Positions 44,366-53,887 of a stretch of 64,000 nt of DNA are shown here, one piece after another; the stretch's first letter is position 1; each line of letters opens with the position of its first letter. The DNA lies in assembly GCA_027486405.1 (NCBI GenBank), contig JAIXPD010000029.1:95565-159564 (forward strand), given 5' to 3'. The DNA comes from Azospirillum sp. (GTDB taxonomy: Bacteria; Pseudomonadota; Alphaproteobacteria; Azospirillales; Azospirillaceae). Position numbers and translations under genes: made by a program. The notes beneath the pieces are model-generated. The model worked only from the letters and a program-made list of their open reading frames with translations, was not told where the DNA came from and did not search any database.

Positions 44366-45880
44366 TCAGGGGGCCTTGCGGGCGGCAAGGGTCAACGGAG
44401 CGTCGTCGCGGCGCACCGGCAGGGTCAGGCCGGGGAACAGGTGGCGCATCTGGCGCAGGATTTCGTCGGACCAATCCACCCCCTCCTCCAACCCCTCGCG
44501 CCCCAGGCTGGTCGCCTTGGCCGGAACCAGCGCGGCAAGGTTGCGCCCGACCGTCTCGAACGCTTCCGGGCTGCTGCGGAACAGGCGGTTGATCAGGTCG
44601 TAATCCAGTTCGCACAGCAGGGCCGGGGTGCGGGCGCGCACGGTGCAGGCGTGCGCCTCCCCCAACAGGACAACGGCGGGGTCGAACAGGTCGCCGGGCC
44701 GCAGCATCGGCGGCAGGCTGTTGCGCGCGCCGTTGCGGCGGCTGACCTCGGTGGACAGAAGCCCTTCCAGCACGAGGTAGAGCACGGTCCCCGCCTCCCC
44801 CGCCTGGGCGACAACGCGGCCCGGCTGCTCCACCGTCAGCCGCGCGCCCTCGCCCAACAGGTCCAGATCGCGGCGGGACAGGTCGCGCCACAGCGGGGCA
44901 TCGCCGATCAGTTGGGCCAGCCGGTCCTTGCCCGGCACCTGCAACCCCATCTCGGTGTCGGTGTTCTGGCGCGGCACCGCCGGCTCCAGCCCGGCTTGGG
45001 CCAGATGGGTCAGGGCCGCTTGCAGGATCAACGGGCGGGCCGAGGCCAGGAAGCGCCATTCCGCCTTGAAATAGATGGCGTATTCCGCTCCCTCCGGCTT
45101 GATGCTCTTGACCTCGACCCAGGGCTGGGGCGGTGCGCCCTGGTCGCCGATCAGCCCGGTCAACGCCTCCAACGCGGCGGCTTGCAGGATGCGGATGGCG
45201 CGGGCGGGCGGTACGCGGGCGTCGAGCGTGACAATGGCCGAACGGAAGCTCGTGGCCTCCGGCTGGCTGAAGTTGGTGATGGTGATGGCGCTGAACTTGC
45301 TGTTGGGGATGATCACGACGTCGCCGGAAAAATCCTTGATCCGGGTGGTGCGCCAACTGATTTCCAGCAATTGGCCCGTGATGGCGGTCTCGCCCGCCTT
45401 GTGAAGCTGGATGTATTCGCCGATCCTCACGGCGCGGTCGATGTTCAGCGCGATGCCCGCGAACACGTCCTGCAACAGCTCGCGCAGCGCCATGCCGAGC
45501 ACCAGACCGGCGACGCCCGACGCCGCCCACAGCACCGTCAAATCCTGGTCGAAGACGATGCCGGCGCAGGCCGACAGCGCCACCATGTAGATGAGCAGGC
45601 CGGAAATCTGGCTCAACAGCTTCGGGACCGGCGCACCGGTGGCCGACGCGACGATGCCGTCGAAGATGACGTAGCGGATGATGCGCTGGGCCAAAACCGC
45701 CAGCGACAGGAAGGCCGCCACCCCCAGCACGTATTTCAGGATGCGGCGGGTGTTGTCCACCGCCGCCAGCCCGAAGGTCTGGTACGCGTCGCCGCCCAGA
45801 TAGAAGAAGGTGAAGATGCCGACGGTCAGCAGCCCCGGCAGCAGGATTTTGCTGAACGCGTCGCGCAGGGTTGTCCGCAT
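44366..45880 (-). CDS. MscS channel with cyclic-nucleotide-binding domain
   Basis: 504 residues. Three or four membrane segments in the first 130 residues, the last being the Gly/Ala-rich pore helix ASGVAGLVLGMALRELLQDV; the MscS beta domain follows (FAGIALNIDRAVRIGEYIQL, then ISWRTTRIKDFSGDVVIIPN). The C-terminal third (about 320-450) is a CRP-type nucleotide-binding fold (GRVVAQAGEAGTVLYLVLEG, then SLPPMLRPGDLFDPAVVLLG). This is the bCNG class, i.e. a channel of MscS type proposed to be gated by cyclic nucleotide rather than tension. Last gene of the sensory operon, 4 bases after the chemoreceptor gene. Confidence 0.88.
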   Translation of the reverse strand: MRTTLRDAFSKILLPGLLTVGIFTFFYLGGDAYQTFGLAAVDNTRRILKYVLGVAAFLSLAVLAQRIIRYVIFDGIVASATGAPVPKLLSQISGLLIYMVALSACAGIVFDQDLTVLWAASGVAGLVLGMALRELLQDVFAGIALNIDRAVRIGEYIQLHKAGETAITGQLLEISWRTTRIKDFSGDVVIIPNSKFSAITITNFSQPEATSFRSAIVTLDARVPPARAIRILQAAALEALTGLIGDQGAPPQPWVEVKSIKPEGAEYAIYFKAEWRFLASARPLILQAALTHLAQAGLEPAVPRQNTDTEMGLQVPGKDRLAQLIGDAPLWRDLSRRDLDLLGEGARLTVEQPGRVVAQAGEAGTVLYLVLEGLLSTEVSRRNGARNSLPPMLRPGDLFDPAVVLLGEAHACTVRARTPALLCELDYDLINRLFRSSPEAFETVGRNLAALVPAKATSLGREGLEEGVDWSDEILRQMRHLFPGLTLPVRRDDAPLTLAARKAP

Positions 45881-45884
45881 GATG

Positions 45885-47834
45885 TCACGCCACCTTCAGC
45901 CGTTCGATCTCGGTTTTCAGCCGCTGGGCCATGTCGGTCAGCGACGACATGGTCGCGGAAATCTCCTCCGCCGCGCCCGCCGTGCTCTGGCCGACCATGG
46001 TCAGGCTGATGACGCGGTCCTTCAACACCTGGGCCATGGCGTTCTGCTCGTCGATGGCCGCCGCGATGGCCTGGGCGGTGGTCCCGTTCTCCTGCGAGGT
46101 TTCGACGATGCGGCGGATGGACCCGCGCGCCTCCTGCGCCGCCGTCACGCCGCTTTGCACGCTGCGGTCGGTGGCCTCCAGCAGGGATCCGATGTCGCGG
46201 GTGGCCTGGGCGACATCCTCGGCCAGCCGCGTGACCTGATGGGCGATCAGGCCGAAGCCACGCCCCTGGTCCCCGGCGCGCACCGCCTCCAACCCGGCGT
46301 TGACGGCGAGCACATAGGTTTTTTCGGCGATGCTGGCGATCAAGCCGCTGATCTGGTTGATGCGGGCGTTGGCGGCGGCGATCTGATCGACGGCGGTGGT
46401 CAGGTTGGCAAGCTTGGCCTGCCCCTCTTCGGCGGTGCTGGCGGCGGAGCGGGCGAGCACGCTGCCGCGCTCCGCGCTCTGGGCGATCTCGGCGACGGCG
46501 GCGACCATCTGTTCGATGGCCCCCGACACGTCGGTCAGCGTGCCCATCTGCTCGGACGCCTGCCGCGACACGTCCAGTGCCGCCGCCGTGGTCTCGCCCG
46601 CCGAATGGGCCACCTGCTGGGTGGAGGCCGCCACCTCACGCACCACGCCGCTGAACTGCTCGACCGCCTTGTTCATGTTGGCCTTGATCGCGGCGAAATC
46701 GCCCTGATAGGAGCCTTCGATCGTCACGGTGATGTCGCCCTGCGCCATGGCGGCGGCGATGGCGGAAATTTCATCCAGCAGCGCCACCAACGCGTCCAGG
46801 CTGCGGTTGACGTTGCCCTTCAGCGCGCGCAGATCGCCGTCATACGCCCCGGTGATGCGCCCGCGCAGGTCGCCGGAGGCCAGCTTCGCCATCACGGCGG
46901 CCACCTCGAACAACGGGGCGGTCAGGATGTCGACCAGATCGTTGACCCCCTGGGCCTGGGCGGCGAACTCGCCGCGATGGCGGGCCGGATCGGTGCGGGT
47001 GGACAACGCCCCCGATTTCGCCGCGTCGATCATCTCGCGCAGGTCGGCGGACACCGCCTTCAGCGTGGTGGCGATCTGGGCGGTGGCGCGCACCATCCGT
47101 CCGGCCTCGTCGCGGCGTCCGTCGTCCACCACCTCGATGTCGAGTTTCCCCTCGGCCATGCTGGCGATCAGGCCGCTGGCGTAGGCGAGCGGCCCGGTGA
47201 TCGAGCGGATGGTCGCCACACCGATCACCAGCCCCAGCAGCAGCGCCCCCACGACCAGCGCGATCATCCGCGTGCGCGAGGTGTCATACAGCGCCTGATT
47301 GGTTTCGTAAGACTCCTTGGCCACCTTGATTTGCACATTGACCAGATTGGAAAAGACGTCCGACACCGGGTCGATGGCGGGATAGAGCGAATCGATGGTG
47401 AATTTCGCCAGGGCGTCGGCGTTGCCATTCTCCAGGATCATCCGCAACCGGCTGATTTCGCGGTCGGCCACCGTCATCAGGGGTTCGGCCTGCACGGTCA
47501 GGGCCTTTTCCTCCTCCACCAGAAAGGTGGCGAGGTAATCGTGCCATTTCTGCCGGATCGTCGTCGTGGCGATGTCGATGTTCTTCTTCGCCTCGGCATA
47601 GGTCATGTTGCCGTTGCGCGCCTTGTGGGCGGTGTCCACCACATTGACCGCGTACATGTCGGCGATGATCTTCAGATCGCGCAGCGGGACAACGCGGTCG
47701 TTGTACACGGTGTCGAGCGCGGCGTCGCCCGCCTGCATCCCCTTCAACCCGATGAACCCCACCGCCAGCATAAAGGCGCAGAGAATCGCCACCAGAAGGG
47801 ACAGGCGGACACCGATTTTGAGGTTCTTGAACAT
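45885..47834 (-). CDS. Chemoreceptor with 4HB sensor and divergent signalling tip
   Basis: 649 residues. Membrane segments at about 10-32 and 190-210 flank a 4HB_MCP domain (TVYNDRVVPLRDLKIIADMY, KARNGNMTYAEAKKNI, SLYPAIDPVSDVFSNLV). Two HAMP-like segments and a coiled coil follow. The hairpin tip, usually [16 protein letters not shown], here reads YVLAVNAGLEAVRAGDQGRGF at about 515, altered at several CheA/CheW contact positions. It sits between a protein with three CheW-like domains and an MscS channel, so it may work in a private array instead of the main one. No CheR tether. Confidence 0.85.
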   Translation of the reverse strand: MFKNLKIGVRLSLLVAILCAFMLAVGFIGLKGMQAGDAALDTVYNDRVVPLRDLKIIADMYAVNVVDTAHKARNGNMTYAEAKKNIDIATTTIRQKWHDYLATFLVEEEKALTVQAEPLMTVADREISRLRMILENGNADALAKFTIDSLYPAIDPVSDVFSNLVNVQIKVAKESYETNQALYDTSRTRMIALVVGALLLGLVIGVATIRSITGPLAYASGLIASMAEGKLDIEVVDDGRRDEAGRMVRATAQIATTLKAVSADLREMIDAAKSGALSTRTDPARHRGEFAAQAQGVNDLVDILTAPLFEVAAVMAKLASGDLRGRITGAYDGDLRALKGNVNRSLDALVALLDEISAIAAAMAQGDITVTIEGSYQGDFAAIKANMNKAVEQFSGVVREVAASTQQVAHSAGETTAAALDVSRQASEQMGTLTDVSGAIEQMVAAVAEIAQSAERGSVLARSAASTAEEGQAKLANLTTAVDQIAAANARINQISGLIASIAEKTYVLAVNAGLEAVRAGDQGRGFGLIAHQVTRLAEDVAQATRDIGSLLEATDRSVQSGVTAAQEARGSIRRIVETSQENGTTAQAIAAAIDEQNAMAQVLKDRVISLTMVGQSTAGAAEEISATMSSLTDMAQRLKTEIERLKVA

Positions 47835-47913
47835 GATGACCCTTTGACAACGGTGGTGGTGGGCGGTGGCGAGTCCGGAGAGAAAAGCAGGGACGGAACC
47901 GATGGCCGGGGCG

Positions 47914-49383
47914 TCACCCGTCGGCGGCGCGAGGGTCGAGCCAGCCGAGATGCGCGGCGGACAGGCGCGCGGCGAACGGCCCGGCGGGGCGGTCGCTCAA
48001 CAGGCGGTCGCGCACCAACCATTGCGCCCCACCCCATTGCGCCCCACCCGCCGGGCCGACCAGACGCAGGGCGGAAAACAGGGTCTCCACCATCGGCGGC
48101 ACGCTGGGCAGTTCCTCCCAGTCCGGGGCGGATTCGGTGGGGGCAACCCCGTCCACATACAGCGCGACCGGACGGCGGCCCGGCCGGTTCAGGCGCAGCA
48201 GGCGGCCCGCGCCCGCCCGGACGGCGTCGGGGCGCGGCAACCCCAACAACACCGCCAGATCGACCACCGGCAAGGCCCCCGGCGACCGTTCAGCCGCCAC
48301 CCGGTCCAGACCGGTCCCGGTCAGCAGGCGATCCGCCGCCCCGCGCGAAAAGACACAGACGAACGGACCGGCCAGCGCCGCCAGCCCGCCATCGGGGATC
48401 GGCGGCGGGTCGTCCCCGCCACCGCTTCGGGGGGTGCGGCCCTCATCGACCGCCCCGTCGGTCGGAGCCGGAATGTGGCTGTTTTCGACGCGAGTCATGA
48501 ACCCGCGCGGGTCGAGGATCTCGATGGCCCCGCGTTCGGGATCCAGGCAATGGCGCGCCGTGTGGCCGCGATGGGACAGGTCACGGATGCGGTCCGGCGG
48601 CGCGGTGACAAGCCCGTCGAGCGCGGTGAACGTCACCGCCGCGCGACGGCCCTCCACCCGCAGCACCGCCGCCCAGCCCTCGCCCGCCTCCGGGTCCGCC
48701 CCCGGAGGCGTCGTCAGGGATGGCGCGGTCCCGCGCGCGTCGGCAACCAGCCACGCCGCCAGCGAACAGCCGGGCAGCAGGTCGCCGCCCAACACCACCA
48801 CCCGTTCGTCGGGGTCGCCCTGGCGCAGCGGCCACGCCCCCTGATGCGGGGCCACCCGCTCCACCGCCCGCGCGGGCAGCGCGATCCGCCGGGGACCGGT
48901 GCGCAGCACCAGCAGCGCGTCGCCGTCCGGGGTGCCGACGTCATCGGGCTGTTCGGGGTCGAGCGTCAGGCGGCGGCGGTCCACCGTCAGCCCCTCGGTC
49001 AAGCGATCCAGGCGCGGCAAAGCTGGATCCTGCGGTTGATTCGGCTGCGGGTCGATCAGGGAGACGCCGGACACCCGGGCGTGACACCAGCCGCGCGCCC
49101 CGCGCAGCAGCAGGGTGTAGCGCGCGGCAGACGGGGCGGCAGAGGCCGCGCCCGACGATGCCCCGCCGCCGCTCAGATCCAGTTGGGTGGCCAGCACGCC
49201 ATCCACCCGCGCCACCCCTTCGCAGCCCGGCGGGGCGAAGGGCATCGGGGCGGCTTCGGCGGCAAAGGACATGCGGTGCACGCGGTCGCTGGGCAGCGTC
49301 AACGCGCGGCCCGCCGCGTCTCGCAGAAAAAGGATTGCCTCCGCCCCGGCGCTGTCGGCTTCAAAGGTGAGAGGCGTGTCCAT
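47914..49383 (-). CDS. Protein with three degenerate CheW-like domains
   Basis: 489 residues, no membrane segment. Three segments share the CheW pattern of a beta strand, an Arg/Pro strand and a VxxVxP loop: about 1-110 (LFLRDAAGRALTLPSDRVHRM), about 150-240 (LLVLRTGPRRIALPARAVER) and about 340-470 (PVVDLAVLLGLPRP, then LLRLNRPGRRPVALYVDGV). The second half of each resembles the CheW G-x-D-L-x-V/I-D strand. Placed 79 bases upstream of the chemoreceptor in the operon, so it probably acts as a scaffold for it. A 15-bp repeat near the end encodes GGAQWGGAQW. The CheW assignment is from pattern only. Confidence 0.6.
   Translation of the reverse strand: MDTPLTFEADSAGAEAILFLRDAAGRALTLPSDRVHRMSFAAEAAPMPFAPPGCEGVARVDGVLATQLDLSGGGASSGAASAAPSAARYTLLLRGARGWCHARVSGVSLIDPQPNQPQDPALPRLDRLTEGLTVDRRRLTLDPEQPDDVGTPDGDALLVLRTGPRRIALPARAVERVAPHQGAWPLRQGDPDERVVVLGGDLLPGCSLAAWLVADARGTAPSLTTPPGADPEAGEGWAAVLRVEGRRAAVTFTALDGLVTAPPDRIRDLSHRGHTARHCLDPERGAIEILDPRGFMTRVENSHIPAPTDGAVDEGRTPRSGGGDDPPPIPDGGLAALAGPFVCVFSRGAADRLLTGTGLDRVAAERSPGALPVVDLAVLLGLPRPDAVRAGAGRLLRLNRPGRRPVALYVDGVAPTESAPDWEELPSVPPMVETLFSALRLVGPAGGAQWGGAQWLVRDRLLSDRPAGPFAARLSAAHLGWLDPRAADG
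48019..48048 (-). repeat. 15-bp tandem duplication in the CheW-like gene
   Basis: CCATTGCGCCCCACC at 48019-48033 and 48034-48048, encoding a duplicated GGAQW. Confidence 0.85.
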
Positions 49384-49512
49384 CCGGCGGTCCCAGCGTG
49401 GCGGAAAAGAACAAGGCGCGGCAAAGCGTAAGCCAGCGGCTTGCTCCCACGCTAGAGCGTTGGGACGACAAAATCGATCAGGGTTGTTCCGGGGAACCTC
49501 CCAAAACGCGCA

Positions 49513-49977
49513 TCAACAACCAGACCCTCGCGGAGAGGGTGCGCCGTCCGCCCCATCCGTCACCAGCGCCAGCAGATCCGGGGTGGTGGTGACGATGTGG
49601 TCGATGCGGTCGCGCATCTGCTTCAGGCTGACCGGCTTCACCAGATAGCCCGCCACCCCGTATTCCTTGGCGAAGATCACCGCGTCGGTGCTGGAATCGC
49701 CGGTCAGGAAGACGATGGGCGTGCGGTCCACCCCCTTGACCTTGATGTTGCGCACCCCTTTGAGGAATTGAAGCCCGTTCATCGGCTCCATATGAATGTC
49801 GCAAAAGACCAGATGCGGTCGGGCGCGCACCAGCTCCATCAGGCCATCCTTGCCGTTGGTGCATTCCCCGATGGAACGGACCCCCACCTCCCGCAACAGG
49901 CGGCAGGTCAGGTTGCGGGTGAAATCCTCGTCCTCGATGACGAGAACCTTCAACCGGTCGTAGACGATCTTGCTCAT
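49513..49977 (-). CDS. Single-domain response regulator (CheY-like)
   Basis: 154 residues. Receiver with acid pocket Glu15-Asp16 (VLVIEDED), phospho-acceptor Asp60 ([16 protein letters not shown]), Thr92 (FLTGDS) and Lys114 (YLVKPVS); the last 25 residues are a non-conserved tail. Start ATG overlaps the kinase stop as ATGA, so the two are translated together and this is the probable target of the kinase's Hpt domain. There is no output domain; it likely acts by protein contact, perhaps with the chemoreceptor array or the channels. Confidence 0.92.
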   Translation of the reverse strand: MSKIVYDRLKVLVIEDEDFTRNLTCRLLREVGVRSIGECTNGKDGLMELVRARPHLVFCDIHMEPMNGLQFLKGVRNIKVKGVDRTPIVFLTGDSSTDAVIFAKEYGVAGYLVKPVSLKQMRDRIDHIVTTTPDLLALVTDGADGAPSPRGSGC

Positions 49978-52811
49978 TCTGGTCTCCTCATCTCCGGGTC
50001 GGCCCCAACGCCTGCGGCGGTGGACGCCCGCAGGGGCGCGGTGGCCGTGACCAGCTCCTCATGGGTGGGCGGCAAAAGGCCGCACAGCATCGCGGCGGTG
50101 TCGGTGTCGGCGGCGTCGAGCGCGTCCTGAACATCCCCCGCCAATTGCCCCAGCCGCACCGCACCGACCGACAGCGCGGCCCCTTTCAGGCTGTGGGCGG
50201 CGTCGCGGGCGGCAGCGGGATCGTTCGCGGTCAGGGCACGGTCGATGGCCGCGATCATGCCCGGCACGGCGGCCAGGAACTGGGCGAGGAAGGCCAGCCC
50301 CTCGTCCACCGCCCGGCCAAAGCTGTCGCCCAGGCGGGCGGAATCGAACACCCACGGGTCGATTCCGGCCGCCCGCGTCGCCAGCGGTAGCGATGCGGCA
50401 GACGGACGCGCCGCTATGGCCGTCGCCGCCCGCCGCAGCCCGTCGGCCTGCGGCAGAAGACGGGACAGGGTGGCGGCCAGCGCCTTCGACTCGATGGGCT
50501 TGGTCAGATAGGCGTCCATCCCCGCCTCGTGGCAGCGCTGGGCGGTTCCCGGCAGGGCGTCGGCGGTCAGGGCGACGATGGGCAGACGCCGCGCCCGCCC
50601 GCTTTCCGCCTCCGCCGCGCGGATGGCGGCGGTCAGCTCGAACCCGTCCATCTCCGGCATGTGGAAATCGGTCAGCAGCAGGCCATAGCGCCCGGACCGC
50701 CAGCGCTCCAGCGCCGCCCGCCCATCTCCAACCAGATCGAAGGCGTAGCCGCTCTGGGCCAGCAGACGGCGGATGACCGTCTGGTTGGTCGGGTTGTCCT
50801 CCGCCACCAGGATCAGAGCGTCGGCGGCCTCAGCCTCGGCACGGTCGGGCGGCTCCCAGCCGGTCCGGTCGCTGGCGCTGCGGGTGTCCGGGTCCAGCGG
50901 CGCGCGGCCCAGCGCGGCGGCCAGCGTCCGCCACAGCCGATGGCGGCGCAACGGCAGCGGCAGGCTGGCGAACACACCCGGCGGCAGGGTCGGGCGCGGC
51001 GTCGGCGTGGCGAGCAGCAGCGGCGCGCCCGTCACCGTCGGCGCGGCCGCAGCGCCATCGCCCTCCGCCCGCCACAACAGCACCATCGGCGCGCCATCCG
51101 CCGCCGGTGCGGGCAAGGGGTCCCCCTCCGTCCACCGATCCAGGCGGGTGACGCCCGCCGCCGCCAGCAGGTTGCGCAGGGCCGCCCGCTCCTCCTCGGC
51201 AAAGCCGATGGCGACGATCCGGGCGTCGGCGATGGACAGCGGGGGTGCTGCGGGCGCGGGATCCACCACCCCGACCGGCAGGTCGAACCAGAAGGTCGAT
51301 CCCTGGCCGGGCGTGGCGTTGACGCCGATGCGCCCGCCCATCATGGCGCACAGCGCCGCGCAGATCGACAGCCCCAACCCGGTCCCGCCATAGCGGCGGG
51401 AGGTGGAGCCGTCGGCCTGCTCGAAGGGGCGGAACAAGCGCTGGATTTGCTCCTCGGTCAGGCCGATGCCGGTGTCGGTCACGGCAAAGCGCAACACCCG
51501 GCGGGCGGGGTCGCTGTCCGGCGGCGTGGCGTCGCGCACGGTCAGCGTCACCGTGCCCGCCGCCGTGAACTTCACCGCGTTGCCCAGCAGATTGATGAGG
51601 ATCTGGCGAATCCGGGTGGGGTCGCCGGTCAACCGGTCGGGCAGATCGGGGGCCAGATCGACGGCGAAGCGCAACCCCTTGTCGGCGGCGCGGCTGGCCA
51701 CCAGTTCCGCCGCGCCCTCCACCACCTCGGTCAGGCTGAGGTCGATGACCTCGATGTCGAGCTTGCCCGCCTCGATCTTCGAAAAATCGAGGATGTCGTT
51801 GATGATGACCAGCAGCGCGTCGCCGGACGACCGGATGATGCCCAACATGTCGCGCTGTTCCGGCCCCAGATCGGTGCGGTCGAGCAGTTCGGCCATCGCC
51901 GTCACCCCGTTCATCGGCGTGCGGATCTCGTGGCTCATCATCGCCAGGAAGGTGGATTTGGCCCGTGTGGCCTCTTCGGCCTTGTCGCGCGCCACGCTCA
52001 ATTCATCGGCCAGACGGCGCAGGGTCTTTTGATCCTCGCGCAGGCGGGCGGCGTTGTCCTTGAATCGCACCAGCGCGCGGGCCAGCGCCCCGATCTCGTC
52101 AGCCCGGCGGGCGGAGGGAACCGGGCGGTCGAGATCGCCCTCGGCCACCGCCGCCATCGCCCCGGTCATCCGGTGCAGCGGCAGCACCACCCGGTTGCGC
52201 ACGGTGTAGAAGGCGGCGGCGAACATCGCGACGGCCACCGCCAGCAGCAGGGTTTGGTTGATCCAATAGCGCTTCACCTCGTCAATCGCGTTGGCATAGG
52301 TGGTTTCGCCGATGCGGTCCTGGTGGGCGGTCAGCCGGTCGATGTCCTCCAGCAGCGGGTTGACCGACGGGTACATCGCCCGCGCGATGAAGGCGGTCAG
52401 CCCGGCGATGTCCTGCGCGGCCAGAATGTCGGCCAGCTCGTCGATGGCGGCGTTCGCCTCCTCCATGTTTTCCTGGGCCGACCGCATCAGGGCGCGCTCG
52501 GTCTCGCCGCTGGCGTTGGCCTTGTACCGCTCCCAGGCCGGTTTGGCCTGTTCGGCGGCGCGGCGCACCGCCGCTTCGCCCTCTTCCCAACGCAGATCGC
52601 CGACCCGCACGCGCACCGCCGTCACCACCGCCGCCCCGGTGTAGGCGTCCGCCACCCGTTTGAGGTCGAGGGACGGCAGCAGCGCGCCGCGATAGACCCG
52701 CTCCACCAGGGATTGCGACAGCGACAGGGCCGACACCGCCCCCACCGCCAGCGCGATCATCAAGGCGGCGATGATGACGAAAATCAGGTGAAAACGCGTG
52801 CGGATGCTCAT
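49974..52811 (-). CDS. Hybrid sensor histidine kinase (4HB-HAMP-HK-REC-Hpt)
   Basis: 945 residues from ATG 52811 with GAGGG upstream (a start at 52883 would overlap the previous gene). Membrane segments about 8-30 and 187-204; periplasmic 4HB-type sensor very like that of the chemoreceptor in this operon. Cytoplasmic: HAMP, HisKA with His294 ([12 protein letters not shown]), HATPase with [10 protein letters not shown] and [10 protein letters not shown], a degenerate receiver around 550-650 without phospho-acceptor, a true receiver with Asp715 ([11 protein letters not shown]) and an Hpt domain with His873 ([10 protein letters not shown]). So a full phosphorelay within one protein, passing phosphate to the next gene's receiver. 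Confidence 0.92.
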   Translation of the reverse strand: MSIRTRFHLIFVIIAALMIALAVGAVSALSLSQSLVERVYRGALLPSLDLKRVADAYTGAAVVTAVRVRVGDLRWEEGEAAVRRAAEQAKPAWERYKANASGETERALMRSAQENMEEANAAIDELADILAAQDIAGLTAFIARAMYPSVNPLLEDIDRLTAHQDRIGETTYANAIDEVKRYWINQTLLLAVAVAMFAAAFYTVRNRVVLPLHRMTGAMAAVAEGDLDRPVPSARRADEIGALARALVRFKDNAARLREDQKTLRRLADELSVARDKAEEATRAKSTFLAMMSHEIRTPMNGVTAMAELLDRTDLGPEQRDMLGIIRSSGDALLVIINDILDFSKIEAGKLDIEVIDLSLTEVVEGAAELVASRAADKGLRFAVDLAPDLPDRLTGDPTRIRQILINLLGNAVKFTAAGTVTLTVRDATPPDSDPARRVLRFAVTDTGIGLTEEQIQRLFRPFEQADGSTSRRYGGTGLGLSICAALCAMMGGRIGVNATPGQGSTFWFDLPVGVVDPAPAAPPLSIADARIVAIGFAEEERAALRNLLAAAGVTRLDRWTEGDPLPAPAADGAPMVLLWRAEGDGAAAAPTVTGAPLLLATPTPRPTLPPGVFASLPLPLRRHRLWRTLAAALGRAPLDPDTRSASDRTGWEPPDRAEAEAADALILVAEDNPTNQTVIRRLLAQSGYAFDLVGDGRAALERWRSGRYGLLLTDFHMPEMDGFELTAAIRAAEAESGRARRLPIVALTADALPGTAQRCHEAGMDAYLTKPIESKALAATLSRLLPQADGLRRAATAIAARPSAASLPLATRAAGIDPWVFDSARLGDSFGRAVDEGLAFLAQFLAAVPGMIAAIDRALTANDPAAARDAAHSLKGAALSVGAVRLGQLAGDVQDALDAADTDTAAMLCGLLPPTHEELVTATAPLRASTAAGVGADPEMRRPE

Positions 52812-52840
52812 CCCGGCCCTCGCCCGTCTCAGCAGACTGG

Positions 52841-53887
52841 TCAGCGCAGCGGCAGGGCGAACAACAGCCCGCCGCGCGTCCACAGCTCGTTCAACCCGCG
52901 CTCCATGCGCAACGGGCTGGACAGGCCGATGTTGGTGTCGAACAGTTCACCGTAATGGCCGACCTGCGCGATCACCCGCCGCGCCCATTGATCGTCCAGC
53001 CCCAGCGGGCGGCCGATGCCGGGCGTCACCCCCAGCAGACGCCGCACGCGCGGGCTGTCGGAGGTCAGGCGGTCGGCCACGGTCTGGCGCGACACGCCCA
53101 GCTCCTCGGCCTCGATCAGCGTGTTCAGGGTCCAGCGGGTGATTTCCCGCCACGAATCATCGCCCTTGCGCACCAACGGCCCCAGCGGCTCCTTGGAAAT
53201 GCGCTGGCGCAGGATGACGTGATCCTCCGGGCGGGGCATGTACATCACGCGGATCGCCGCCAGGGCCGACGCGTCGGTGGTGATGATGTCGCACTCGCCG
53301 GTCAGATAGGCGTCGATCATCTCGCGCAACGGGCCTTTCGGCACCGGGCGGATGGCGATCTTCTGCATGGCGAAGTGTTCGGCTAGATTGTCTTGCGCCG
53401 TGGTCCCGGATTGGAAACAGACGCCCAGCCCCGCCATCTGGTGCAGGGTGCGGATGCGCAGCGCCCGCTTGGTCATGAAGCTCTGGCCGTCGAACAGGCT
53501 GATGCCGACCGCCTCCAACCCACGCCCGGCCAGGCGCGACAGCGTAACGGTGGCGCTGCGGCTGACCACATCCACCGTGCCGTCGGCCAGCAGGGTCAGG
53601 GCCTCGTCCGTGGTCCCGGACACGAAGGCCACCCGCTCGGAATCGCCCAGAACGGCGGCGGCGACCGCCCGGCAGTAATCGACGTCGAAGCCGCGCCACC
53701 GCCCATCGCCGCCGCGCACGGAAAAGCCCGCCACCCCGGTGGACACCGCGCAGCGCACAGCCCCCCGCTCGCGCACCTCCTCCAGCCGCCCGGCCCACGC
53801 CTGGGACGCCGCCAGCGCAAGACCAAGCCACAGCGCAACCAGCGGCGCGCCGAACCGACGCACCGCCGTGCCGGCCACCGTCCTCAT
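52841..53887 (-). CDS. Amino-acid-type periplasmic solute-binding protein
   Basis: 348 residues. Signal peptide ([16 protein letters not shown]), then the SBP family 3 fold: [67 protein letters not shown], and the AapJ/BztA-like end [15 protein letters not shown]. The nearest known relatives bind L-amino acids for the Aap/Bzt transporters. Here no permease or ATPase gene is adjacent; the gene is inserted between tolC and the kinase, both with overlap or short gaps, so it more likely presents ligand to the kinase or chemoreceptor. Confidence 0.85.
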   Translation of the reverse strand: MRTVAGTAVRRFGAPLVALWLGLALAASQAWAGRLEEVRERGAVRCAVSTGVAGFSVRGGDGRWRGFDVDYCRAVAAAVLGDSERVAFVSGTTDEALTLLADGTVDVVSRSATVTLSRLAGRGLEAVGISLFDGQSFMTKRALRIRTLHQMAGLGVCFQSGTTAQDNLAEHFAMQKIAIRPVPKGPLREMIDAYLTGECDIITTDASALAAIRVMYMPRPEDHVILRQRISKEPLGPLVRKGDDSWREITRWTLNTLIEAEELGVSRQTVADRLTSDSPRVRRLLGVTPGIGRPLGLDDQWARRVIAQVGHYGELFDTNIGLSSPLRMERGLNELWTRGGLLFALPLR

